A stretch of DNA of 64,000 nt from Chionis minor. Its lineage: Eukaryota > Chordata > Aves > Charadriiformes > Chionididae. Of the stretch, positions 1 to 10,232 are shown in pieces. Position numbers and translations under genes: made by a program. The notes under the pieces are model-generated. The model searched no databases. It was not told the DNA's origin and saw only the letters and a list, made by a program, of their open reading frames with translations. How positions within the stretch are numbered: position 1 is the stretch's first letter; every line of letters starts with the position of its first letter. Location: contig VZSF01003924.1 in NCBI GenBank assembly GCA_013398295.1, positions 62,001 through 126,000 of the forward strand. Direction: 5' to 3'.

Positions 1-584
1 AATTGTTTTTCACATGTTTTTGTACACAGTTTATCCTGGGAATGACTCAGGAATAATTCATTACACCTGTTCTATAGAATGGTTAATCTTTTTGATTCAG
101 AGAGACTGGCCATATGGTCAATCACATAAATAACATGTAATTTCTCTCTTCTTGATCAGATGATTCATCTGCAACACCTTGTGTTTCATGATTAGAGAAA
201 CAATAGCCATCGGGTCAAGTTTTGCTTTGCACAAAGTAAAAAGTGTTGCAGAAGTCAAAACAAAAATTCCTGAATTTTGTAAAAGATTTTCCTTAATGCT
301 ATCTTGAGCAACCAGTACCAGAACTGTTATGTTATGAATGTTCCATGGAGCTGCTGCCTCTCCTGCTGCGGGTCTGTAGGCTGGAATACCATTCATTGCT
401 ACAGTGAAGGCGATCAGATGAAAACATGAGACTCAGCTGAGCCTTCTGTGACACTCCTCGTGCAGTCTTGTTCGAGACTGGGCTCAATACTCTACAAATG
501 TTGTCAGAAATGCCAGAGAGAGGGAAATAAGAATTTCCTACAGTAAGCCGGCTGGCTGCACTTGCTGATACAGCCCACGTGCAG
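1..584. other. Unique intronic DNA, nothing recognised
   Basis: This is AT-leaning sequence with no repeat I recognise. Short open frames on both strands overlap one another and have no protein-family character. Confidence 0.5.
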
Positions 585-1250
585 TTGTTTGTCTTTGCCA
601 CAAAGGCATAGTGCTGACTCCTGTGTAACACTTTGGTTCACCAGAAATCTCAGGTCTTTTTTTGCAAAGCTGCTTCCTTGCCAGTCGGTTCCCACTCTGT
701 ATGTTTGCATGGGATTATTCAATATGGGATGCAGGACTTCACATTTGTCATTAGTCAAGTCTCCTTCTCTGGAGACATTCAAAACCCGCCTGGATGTCAT
801 CCTGCTCTAGGTGGACCTGCTCTGGCAGGGGGGTTGGACTAGGTGATCCCTGAAAGTCCCTTCCAGTCCCTACTGTTCTGTGATTATTGAACGTCAGTAG
901 GCTCCTATCAGACCATTCCTCCAGCCTCTTGAGGTCCCTCTGGATAACAGCCCTGCTCTCCAGCACATTGACCGCCAGCTTGGTACCATCCATTACCTTG
1001 CTGAGGATGTACTCTGCCCCACTGCTCAGGTTGTTAATTGAACATCCAACAGTATGCAACAGTTAATTAAGCATTCAACAGTATTAGCCCAGTATCAATC
1101 CCTCAGAGACACCACTAAAAGCTGACCAGTAGTTGGACCTTATACCACTGGTCGCCATTCTTTGTGTCAGGTGTGTAGTCAGTTTTCCACCCACCATGCC
1201 CACTTTTCTAGTCCCTGTCTCACCAGTTTGGCCACATAACACGTAAAGAA
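585..1250 (-). mobile_element. Old CR1 LINE fragment, minus strand, interrupted
   Basis: Read on the + strand this is the reverse complement of the CR1 ORF2 end and 3' region. Landmarks are TGCAAAGCTGCTTCCTTGCC near 663, GCATGGGATTATTC near 708, TGCAGGACTTCACATTTG near 730, CTCCAGCCTCTTGAGGTCCC near 919, and CAGTATCAATCCCTCAGAGA near 1091. It is strongly diverged and broken by stops. The copy is split at about 751-885 by another CR1 fragment in the opposite direction, and its sequence resumes on the far side. The outer edges are approximate because divergence is high. It is a non-functional, 5'-truncated relic. Confidence 0.8.
757..884 (+). mobile_element. CR1 3'-end fragment nested in an older CR1
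   Basis: The sequence runs from CTCCTTCTCTGGAGACATTC through AAAACCCGCCTGGATG and GGGGGGTTGGACTAGGTGAT to CCCTTCCAGTCCC and a final TTCTGTGATT. This is the canonical 3' end of a CR1 element on the + strand. It is only about 128 bp, a typical 5'-truncated insertion, and lies inside a minus-strand CR1. The tail is a single short TTCTGTGATT unit. Confidence 0.88.
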
Positions 1251-2366
1251 AAGATGTGTCTCTCATAAGGGACTCTTAATCCTCTGCCCTTCTTCTCCTA
1301 CCCCCAAACCCTCGTCCAAACAGTAAGAAAAATTCCTAGTTCAAGTTCATGAGAAAGATAACTCTAGAAAATGACTTCCTTTTGTAGTCACGTTACGTGC
1401 TCGGTGGTGTGCGGCATGTAGGCCATGGTCACCTGTTGTCTGGTTGAGTTGCGTCCAGGATCTTTATCAGAGGCCCCAACTCAGCAGCTCAGGTATACGG
1501 AGACCCTCAGCCCAGATGGATCTCCCTCTTCTTGGATGAATAGTAATTTACATGTTACCTAGCAAATGGAGATTATTTTGGCAGTCATTAATCAGTAGAT
1601 CTGATTCATCCCTAACACAACTTCGTGGAGTTTGATTACAGGGACAGGACTCCTGTCGCCATCGCTCCGTCCCTTTAGCAGCTGTTCCCAGGGCTGAGGC
1701 TCATCACTAATCTCCTTTGCCGAAATGAAAGGGTAGGATTGTGACTAAAAGTAGCTGTGATTGCCCAACACCGGGGGGCAAAGCTGTGAGACCAACACCC
1801 GTGTGGACACACTGAACACTTACATGCTGGAATGATGATCATATGAACATTTTATGCCGTGTATGTGAATTCCAGATACCGAGCTAGAAATTTTGGCCAA
1901 GGAGACTTTAGGAAAGGGCAAGTAATGTGAGTGTTTTCTTTCAGTCTGCTTAAAAAGTATTGCCCGTGATTACCTTTACCTGCTTACATTTTGCTGCTTC
2001 TGGCCACTTTGACTCCCCTTCTCCACTTTCCTTCCATTATTCTTTACATTACTTCTGCTATCAGGTTGTACTCCTCCTGATAGGAGCAGGGTGCGTGGTT
2101 TTAAATACAGATTATTGTGTTAATGTATGGGTGGAAAGGGTTGCAGCTGTTTGCTGTTTAGGTATGTGAAACATGGAGATAGTCCAAGGGCAGGTATCTA
2201 CATTTCTTGTTAATAGTCTACTCAAAAACTAATTCAGGATAACTTGAAGACTTCGGCTGAATCTTAATGGACTGCAGATGGGGGTTTGCTGGAGCCATTT
2301 CGCCAGTCCTAGCAAAATGAAAACACTATTGCAGTTTGTGATACCAAATAGTTCTTGCTTACTATG

Positions 2367-2379
2367 GTAACCTGGTAAC
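2367..2379 (+). promoter_or_regulatory. RFX X-box-like site
   Basis: GTAACCTGGTAAC fits the RFX consensus GTNRCC-N(0-3)-RGYAAC with a one-base spacer and no mismatch to the consensus. RFX factors bind such inverted repeats in enhancers and promoters of ciliary and neural genes. A match of this length can occur by chance in 64 kb, so function is unproven. Confidence 0.3.
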
Positions 2380-3988
2380 TCTGTGGCAGAGCTTGAGTTT
2401 ATAATAGAGCAAAAGCTGTCTGGAATGTTAACAGTCAGAAATAGATACCTCTGGACACTTGGACATGCCTGTAATTACCCAAATTGTGATTCGTGCTTCA
2501 AGAAAGTCACTCCCTGGGTGGGTCTTCATTTAACTGGAAGGTTCAAGGACAGACATCTGTTACTTTTTTTCTTTTTTAAATATAAAGCGTAGTTTGCGAA
2601 ATTTAAGCATCAAACATTGAAATAGGGAAATTTCTTTAAAAAATACACTTAGACTGTCAACAGCAGACAATTTGCAGGAAAAATAAAGTTGGGTAGGCAT
2701 GAAGAGCTTTTAGATTCACAATCCATTTGCAAAGTGCTTTATTTGAAAGAAAAGGAAAAAAATGAGCAAAAATTTTGTATTTTTAAAGACCAACATATTT
2801 GAATGCAGTGGAATATAGACAAATACAGACGAGGCTGTAAATTAGACCACTGCGACTGCTTTTCCTTCTGAACAATCCGATGGAGCTGGAGCAGCAGTCC
2901 AGGCTGCCGGGCTGCGGTTCCCGGTAGGAGTACGCAAGTGCTGCCCCAAACACAATGGTTTAGGGCCAAATAAGCTGTGTTTGGGAAGGCTGTCATGAAT
3001 AGTTTTCATTCGTACCTACACATTTGGATCATCTTTATATGTGTTAAGAGCACAAGTATGTTGAGTATTTAATAAACACGTTGGCGAAGCTGGAGAGAGG
3101 GGTTTGGACATGCTGCATTTCAGCCCAAACAAAACAAAGCTCCCGAAGAATCCTGTGCAGGCTTCGTCCTTACATCTAAGCACTGTTCTCTTTGACTCAA
3201 ATAATTACAGTTTCCTTGGTGATCTTCACGTGCCAAGCACTGAAGATTTAACTTTTTGTTAATCCTTTTCTGTTTTAAAGAAAGTAGTCTTAGCAAGAAT
3301 CAACAGTGCATGCCAAGGGCATGTTGTTAAATAATGGGTGGTCCAAGTGCAGGCTTCTGAGTTAGGGTGGTCAAGAGTTTTTTGCTTCAACAGGCACTTA
3401 CTGTTCTTAATATGTTTACTTACAGATAATAGAAGTTACTAGAAATTCTGTGTCCTATTTTATAATTAAAATACGGAAAATTTCCGTGTACTGATCTGTG
3501 AGATTGTGACTGATTTTCAAAGTTAGGAATCTGCAGATACTTGCATATAACTAAAAAGTGAAAATAGGGGAGCTAAAAATGCGTAGAGGTGCATGTTTAT
3601 AAAGTTACTACTTATGAATTCTTATATTCTTCTATTTGTCTGTAAGCAGACTTGAGTCCTGAGCTATTCAAGGGTGACTGTTCTCGTTAAACCCCAGGAA
3701 CACCACAGTAATCCTATTAAAACCTCTTAGTGCTGTTTATACGTCCCAGTGCAAGTGGACGGGTATTCTGTGCAGGTAGTACTGTTCTTGACAAAAAATG
3801 GAGAGGAACAAGTTGAATTTGAGTCCAGGTTCTGGCTGTTGGGTGAAAATAGGTGTTATTTTGCAAAGGAAGCAAACATACTATGGTAGTGACTGAAATC
3901 CTTCAAGTACTAATCCAATAATGTTAATCTTATAAAGTACTTTTTTAGTATAGGTACTCCTTTACTTTCACTGTGTTGTTTGTCCCTC

Positions 3989-4006
3989 AAAAAAAAAAAA
4001 AAAAAA
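3989..4006 (+). repeat. Poly(A) tract, 18 bases
   Basis: An uninterrupted run of A follows GTCCCTC and precedes GGGGCC. No retrogene or SINE body is recognisable immediately upstream, so it is listed only as a homopolymer. Confidence 0.9.
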
Positions 4007-5604
4007 GGGGCCACGAATGGGGTTAATGAAGCTGTTGGCAGTGACCTGTACATGAAGAGCACGCAAAGGGGAAGAAAGGTACATGAAAATGGAAAGTAAG
4101 ACAAAAATAAGTTTGTCTCCCCGGCATAACAAGACATGCTATCTGGATGGAAGGGCGTGCAAGCTAAATTTAGGTAATGAGAACCCGCAGTCGAGAGTAG
4201 GGGAAAAGAGTGGGCAAGGATGCTAAAGTCATGCAGCATGTCCATGCACCTAAGTGTATGCTGGCACCTCCGTGTGGTACAAAGGTGTGGACTCTGAGGG
4301 GAAGTTGCAATTGTGATGCTTTTTTGAAATATTTTCCCTTGAATAGAAGGAATTTGGGGCAAGGTTTAGAGCCAGAGCAAAGGAAAGGGAGGCAGAAGGT
4401 CCAAGGGTCCGAGGTGGTAGAGCAGAGGGATGAAGGCCAGGAGGGATTGTTTCCGTCACCTCCACGAAATCGGAAGGTCCCTGCTGGAGCATCCAGCTGC
4501 AGACGTGGCTGGAGGGCCAGGCAGTGGGCAGAGCTGGGGGGTCCAGCAGGGGAGAGGCTGGAGAGCCGGGCAGGCCAGGCAGGGAAAACAAGAAATACTT
4601 TGCCTGCAGGATTCAGTGTTTTCACCATCCCCACGACTGGGGAGGCAGCCTGAAACATTTGATATAAAGAAATATGGGACCTGCTTGTATGGGTGCTCAT
4701 CGCATCCCGGTGTCAGAAGGAGAAATTGGAGCTGATCTGATTTTGTCATATTATGCGGTACTGTACCTGGGATGCACGCCAAAATGCACTATGTAGACAG
4801 TCACAGTCATGTTCCAATATGCTAAAAGCAGATACACTTCTAATGGACTTGAGGAATCTGTAGGATATTCTAAGTCTGAAGAAGTTTGTTCACATAAATT
4901 TAGTTTGAAGGCGACTCTGTCGTGCTGTGGCTCTGCCCTGGGTGGGGAAGGGGAGGATGCAGAGACCTCCTGCACTTGTTTTTTCCCCCCTACCTTCCTC
5001 CCTCTGCCACGCTGGACATCTAGATGCTGTATCCCAAAGTATGTCTTTCCCCCCTGATGATTTTTGAACCACTCCAGAGCCCAGACACTGTCTGGTCCAC
5101 ATCCTTCCTTCAGAGGCTGCTTGGGAGGAGTTTCTGCTAGGACCAGGGACTGGGCGAGTAGTGGAAAGTATGCTGATTGTAGTTTAACTTTGTGGCGCTC
5201 ATACTAAGAGGCGACGTGTAATTAAGTCACCTTTGTCTTGCATAAGCTGTGTCAGTCATTAATGGAAATGTAGTTAAGTATAACAGGATTTCTTTTGTTA
5301 AGTATTCTGGATATTTATATGGCCTTGCAAAGACGATAAAAAGTGCTGGACATTTTCCCTGTCCTGTGATGTAAGGCTCTCTTAGCTATCTACCCTTAGA
5401 TCATCTGTATCACAGGACTTATTTTACTTCTTTTGTTCTGTCAGCCAAACATAATTCAGCTTTAACACCCTCTTGCAGTCGGAGTAGCTCCTCTCTCCAA
5501 TTTCCTGTCTCGTTACTAATCCATCAGATGGCAACAACTCCATCATTAATTATCAGAGATGGAGGAGCAAGTTTACTTCAGTATCTTCTTTGAAGCTCAC
5601 CCAA

Positions 5605-5870
5605 GAGGAACGGAGCAAAGGCGGCGGCAGCTCCAGGGGTGGCACGTGCTGCCCCGAGGTCCGGAGCCAGCTCCCTGCACATGTTTGCATGTTTCCGGAG
5701 CTCCTGGCTGCGGGAGGGAGGCTGGCAGCTCCCGCCTCGCTAGCACATCCCTTTGGAAACGTCCCCTGTGAGAATACCTTCCTAGCAGCCAAAGGAGGAG
5801 CTCCTGGCAGAAGGACGATCTGCGTGCGGCGCGGGGAGGTGTGGCGCTTTGCCTGCCGTGCTGTAGGTAA
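5605..5870 (+). promoter_or_regulatory. GC/CpG-rich patch ending at a donor-like site
   Basis: The patch is GC-richer than its AT-leaning surroundings and has several CpGs, for example GGCGGCGGCAG near 5620 and GCGTGCGGCGCGGGG near 5822. It contains a CACGTG E-box near 5643. It ends in CTGTAGGTAAAGG, where GTAAAG at 5867 would be a fair 5' splice site. This could be an alternative promoter or first exon of the host gene, an enhancer, or chance. Confidence 0.25.
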
Positions 5871-5873
5871 AGG

Positions 5874-8800
5874 TCTTCTGTAATCACCTCTTAATTAGAC
5901 CGCATCTAGCTCCCGACATGTTTTCTTGGAGCCTTTAGCCAGATTTTGATGTTCACTTTCCTATATCCATCTGATAAATGGTGACATAGATATTTTTTTT
6001 TTTTGTTAGAGGCATTGGCTGATTTCCTTCAGTCATCTCCTGCTGCAATTACCCATTTCTTAATGATCAGAAATGCTTGACTGGTACGTGGCTGGCAATC
6101 TGATACTCGGTTGTAATTATGAACTAGGAAGATTGTGCTTCCTTAACATACATGATCTTTAAAAAAATAATCTCCCAGTCATCTCCTCAAGTAGGAAAAA
6201 AAAGTGAAATAGTGGCAGGATTGAGTAAAGGTTGTTCCAAAAAGCATTCCCCTGGGGGATTTGGAGGAGCTCTGTGCTGAGAGCTGCTTTTCTTCTTCTG
6301 TCTCCAGTGGTGGCATTCAGAAGCACATAATTTAGGACATGAATATTTTCCTTAGGTATATATTTCATAAAATGGTGGAGGCTCTAGCTGAATTCTTGAC
6401 TTTCTGCTATAGTTTTCAAGATCGGTATACGACACCGTGTATAATTTGAGACCTTACAAGTTCCCACTCATCATGGTAGTATGTCTAGATATAATGTAGA
6501 TAGCCGTGCAAGCAAACGGAGCAGTAGATTGATTGCTCTGTGTTGTCTTTAAAATGTCACCCACCATTCTTTAAAGCTGCTGCGCGTTTACCACATCTCT
6601 TGCCAAAAGTTCTCCCCAGCTGTGCTGCTGGAGCCACACTTCCCGCTGGCAGGAGGTGGCAAAGCCCCCTCGTGACCGCAGGTCTCACAGGCTTTGTGCA
6701 GCAGAGCTGCCTAAAGAAGGTCACTTCACCAGTATTAACCCCTGCCCTTTCCACACCTCCGGCAGCATGGATAATCCAGGCAGCGACGGATTTGCTTCTC
6801 CAAGTCATATTTTTAAGGAACGCTTAAGATGAACCCAGAAGAAATGAATGTACCTCTGTGGCCAGGGACTGTGGCAGGCAGCAGATTGTTCTGCTGTTAA
6901 TATTTAGTTGTCACGATGGACAGCATTTAGCTCCTTTCATCATCGGAGAACCAACTGTGTTCAATTTTTCCCAGGTCATCTGTCCACAGACTGATAGTGC
7001 CGTTCGCGAACACAGCCTGGAAGCCTGTCTTTCAGAAACGTGGTTACTGAGTGGAGCTTGCGAAAAACAGATGAACTTGCATTGTGGGGCTTTCTCTTTT
7101 TTTTTNATCTAATTGTTTTAATAGATCTGAATTAGAAAGGGCAATATATATGTAATATATAATATTTTTATACATATATGTGAAAAATTGATATTTATTC
7201 CCTGTCCCTGTTAAGCGGGAACTGATTACTGCAATTTTGTAGAAGCACTGAAATAAGAAATGGATCTACTTGTTTTCTACTTCAGCTCTTGTTAATTTAA
7301 TGTTTTCCCTGGAATAAAATAGATTTCCAGTTTTAGAAGCAGGGAAGGTGGTCCTCACCTTTCTGCGCTGGTATTGCTGATGATCTGGTCAATCTGTCCT
7401 GAGCTGTAAAAGCATTTTATGTCTTATTAGAAGTATCTGTGGTGGTACCTCTCAGTTCAGAATACTAAACTTCCCCAGGCTAGAGGCGGGGAATGAGTTA
7501 TTAGTCTGGAAAATGCTTCGAAGCAGCAGGACAGTTTGGAGGCAGCCTGCCCCGCGCTGGTGGGGCTGGTGGAGGAGCTGCCCATTGGCTTGGAAGGTGC
7601 TTTTCACCTTCAGTGCAGTCACGACGCTGGAACCGGGCGGCTGGGAGCTGCGCGGCTCCCCACTAGCTGGAACGGTTGTGTTCCCAGCGGAGAATAAATG
7701 GTGCAGAGTGTCTCTTCAGTGGCACTGTGGTGCAGGAATAGGAAAAGATACCTCATCTAAAACACGGTGCAAGAGAACAGGGAACTTCAGACCATTTACC
7801 TTCATCCAGCCTTGATTAACTTAGAGACTGCCGGATTTATTCAGAAGCATGTTAAATGTGACTAAAGTCACATACAGCGTCATGAAAACTTCAATGGAAT
7901 ATAATAATACAAAAAGAATATAGAAAATGTAATACATTTGTGTATGTTTAAAAAAAAAAAGAAAAATGAAAATGATCAGTACACAATTAAGAACAAATAC
8001 TGTGCCACAGAAATATTTGTTTTAACCAGATGGTCTTAAGTAATGCAGTCAGAGCTGTGGTCACAGTACATTAGTTTTGTTTCCATAGTAACACTAGTTT
8101 GGCAGACTGAGTTATTTAGATCTGCACTGCAGTGCTCATAACAGTCTAATCCTTATATACATGCTTTTATTGAAATTGAAAATGATACTTAGGCAATCGC
8201 GCACATGTAAAAGTGTGCAGACATCACGAGAAGTCAGATTTCCCCAAAGCAAGAATTGGGCAGAGAAGGGTATATTGGCTTTACCAGGCGATGGCTTCAA
8301 AACCAGCTGTGAAACTATTCATCAGGTTGTGGTTTGTGTCAGTAAATAATATTCTTTTAACCTGACACTTTGGAAGTTGCTGCTGTCATTCTAGGATCTG
8401 AGAAGAACAGCAGATGTAGTTGTGTATGTGCAGTCCACTTGTACAAATGGTGTTTATTGTTTAATGTGGGCATTAAATTGTTATGAAATATGGTGTAAAT
8501 ATAAATACATAAATGTAAATTTAACTGTAGACATAGAATATGTGGAAGCAGTGCTGGGCTGTGCTGTGTGCTAGTGAGTGTGCTGGAGGTGGCTCTTGAG
8601 CGGTCAGGGACAAAGCTTGGCCCCGACTTTTCTGTTCCTGTGAAACTTTAAAAGAAGCTAAAGGGAAAACAACTGTAAGCAGTTAATACGGAAAGCATCT
8701 CTATCGGCTAATCTTAAGTTATGACATGCATACTGACTTGTGAGAAAGAGCTGAATTGTGCAGTGACTTCCAAGATTTCTCACCGAAATTCATCTAATTT

Positions 8801-9657
8801 AGATATAATAAATCATATTATTGGCTGTGATAAGTTGCAGCTTACATACAGAATAGGCCCCAAATAATTAAGAGTGATGGTGATTTAAGAAATTTAGACT
8901 CGAGCAGTTTTTCCAGATGGCAACAGCCAGAATTGTAATATATTGTTTACTGGAGAAATGCAGACAGATATTGCAGCACTTTGGGACACAGATTGGACAT
9001 CCAGGTCCATCTGCAAATGGAAATCCTAGTTTATAGCACAACAGAACTACATTTCTGTCTTTTCTAAGCTAATCAGAGTTTGGACTCTTTCAGACATTTA
9101 TGAAAATACTATTTCCTTGCAACGTGGATAGCAAGTAAGATGACGGATTTTCTACCTGCTGCCACCAAGAGAGACCTTGGCTCTGGGTGCTCTGAAGCAG
9201 CAATTTTCCTTTTGCCCCTCGGCACGCCGGCAGGACCCTAATTACAGAGGGCCTTGAGGCGTTCTGAAGCAGGGAAGGATTCAGAATTGGTTTCGCAAGT
9301 TTTGACAAAGGCCAGTAATCTAATTAAAAACAAATGTGCTTTCCTTTTTGGCTACAAGTGAACAAATCAGATACAATCATTTTTTGCCTCTTAGTGATGA
9401 GTAAAAAAAGGGACAATATTATCGTAAGGCAATCTTAATGTGTCTGAAGTAGATAAACAGCAAAATTCATGTTTTTAGCAGTAGTGCGTTGAGCACTTCT
9501 ATGGAAAGACAGAACGTCTTTTACTGCACGAAATTATGGGTCTGTGTATTTTTTCCAGGGTCATTGGCTTGCTTTTCATGCAAATTACAACTGTCCGGTT
9601 ATTTTTAAAGTGGTTTTAGCAAAAAAAATAGGCTTGCAAGGGGATGAGTTTAATACT
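5874..9657. other. Unique intronic DNA; one ambiguous base
   Basis: There is no gene or repeat family that I recognise. It holds an N at 7106 at the end of a T-run, an AT-rich low-complexity stretch at about 7140-7195, an A-tract near 7950, and a GC-richer patch at about 7540-7690 with open frames but no family signal. Confidence 0.5.
8079..8092 (+). promoter_or_regulatory. Second RFX X-box-like site
   Basis: GTTTCCATAGTAAC is an imperfect inverted repeat resembling the RFX site type GTTNCCATGGNAAC, with a mismatch in the left half. It is weaker than the site at 2367. Confidence 0.2.
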
Positions 9658-9856
9658 CGCTGCGTCATTTCTCTCTGCGGCGGCAGAGACGCTTCCCACC
9701 GTCCTGGTTTCGGGAGTGAGAGCGCGGCCCCGCGCCGCCAGTGCCCTGCGGAGGCAGAGTCGCGGGGCTCGTGTGAACCCACTTTTCCGTTAATCTTTGG
9801 GAATGCCTCTAACACTGAGACTCTGGGCAGGCGAAGGACTTGCCTGAGGAAGGGTA
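9658..9856 (+). promoter_or_regulatory. CpG cluster followed by a donor-like site
   Basis: Positions about 9658-9770 are dense in CpG (GCGCGGCCCCGCGCCGCC near 9721, GTCGCGGGGCTCG near 9758) in an otherwise CpG-poor intron. A near-consensus donor, AAGGGTAAGG with GT at 9854, follows about 85 bases later. This layout resembles an alternative first exon transcribed on the + strand, the direction of DIP2C. There is no transcript evidence here, and the cluster is shorter than a standard CpG island. Confidence 0.3.
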
Positions 9857-10035
9857 AGGAACGTTTCTTTCTGCCGTGTCAAATCCATTGTATATAGAAC
9901 GTTGTTTTTTCCCCCATACTTTGATTGTTTTCCATGAAATTAGTGTTATTTTATAAACATTAGCCTAGTGTCTGACTTTTACTTTGTAGTTTGAAAGCTT
10001 CTCTCTGGAGTTGGTGTCGCAAAACTGTGTAGTTA

Positions 10036-10232
10036 TGGATAGGAAGAAATTTTTCACTCTGACGCACTGGAACAGGTTGCCCAGGGAAGCTGTGGATGCC
10101 CCATCTCTGGAAGTGTTCAAGGCCAGGTTGGATGGGGCTTTGAGCAACCAGGTCTACTGGGAGGTGTCCCTGCCCATGGCAGAGGGTTGGAGCTCATTAA
10201 GGTCCCTTCCAACCTAAACCATCCTATGATAT
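10036..10232 (+). mobile_element. CR1 LINE 3'-end fragment
   Basis: Recognised from GGAAGAAATTTTTCACTCTG, CACTGGAACAGGTTGCCCAG, TGTTCAAGGCCAGGTTGGAT, GGAGGTGTCCCTGCCCATGG and AAGGTCCCTTCCAACCTAAA, ending ATCCTATGAT. The order and spacing are those of the CR1 3' region on the + strand. A short loss near 10190 removes part of the usual GGTTGGAACTAGATGATCTT segment. It is truncated, with no coding capacity. Confidence 0.93.

Larger units (their letters stand above)
1251..5600. other. Unique intronic DNA with an A-tract
   Basis: There is no recognisable gene or repeat family. It contains the 18-base A-tract near 3989, an X-box-like site near 2367 and a purine/GC-richer patch at about 4360-4580. 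That patch gives several overlapping open frames on both strands, which I attribute to composition. A TAATTA-rich block at about 5205-5300 looks like a candidate conserved element. Confidence 0.5.

Noticed and set aside
3989..4006. Poly(A) tract as the tail of a processed pseudogene
   Set aside because: No gene-like sequence or target-site duplication could be recognised upstream.
4170..4700. 176-codon minus-strand frame and several overlapping frames on both strands
   Set aside because: A purine/GC-rich patch lowers stop-codon frequency in many frames at once. No protein family is recognisable and there is no exon structure.
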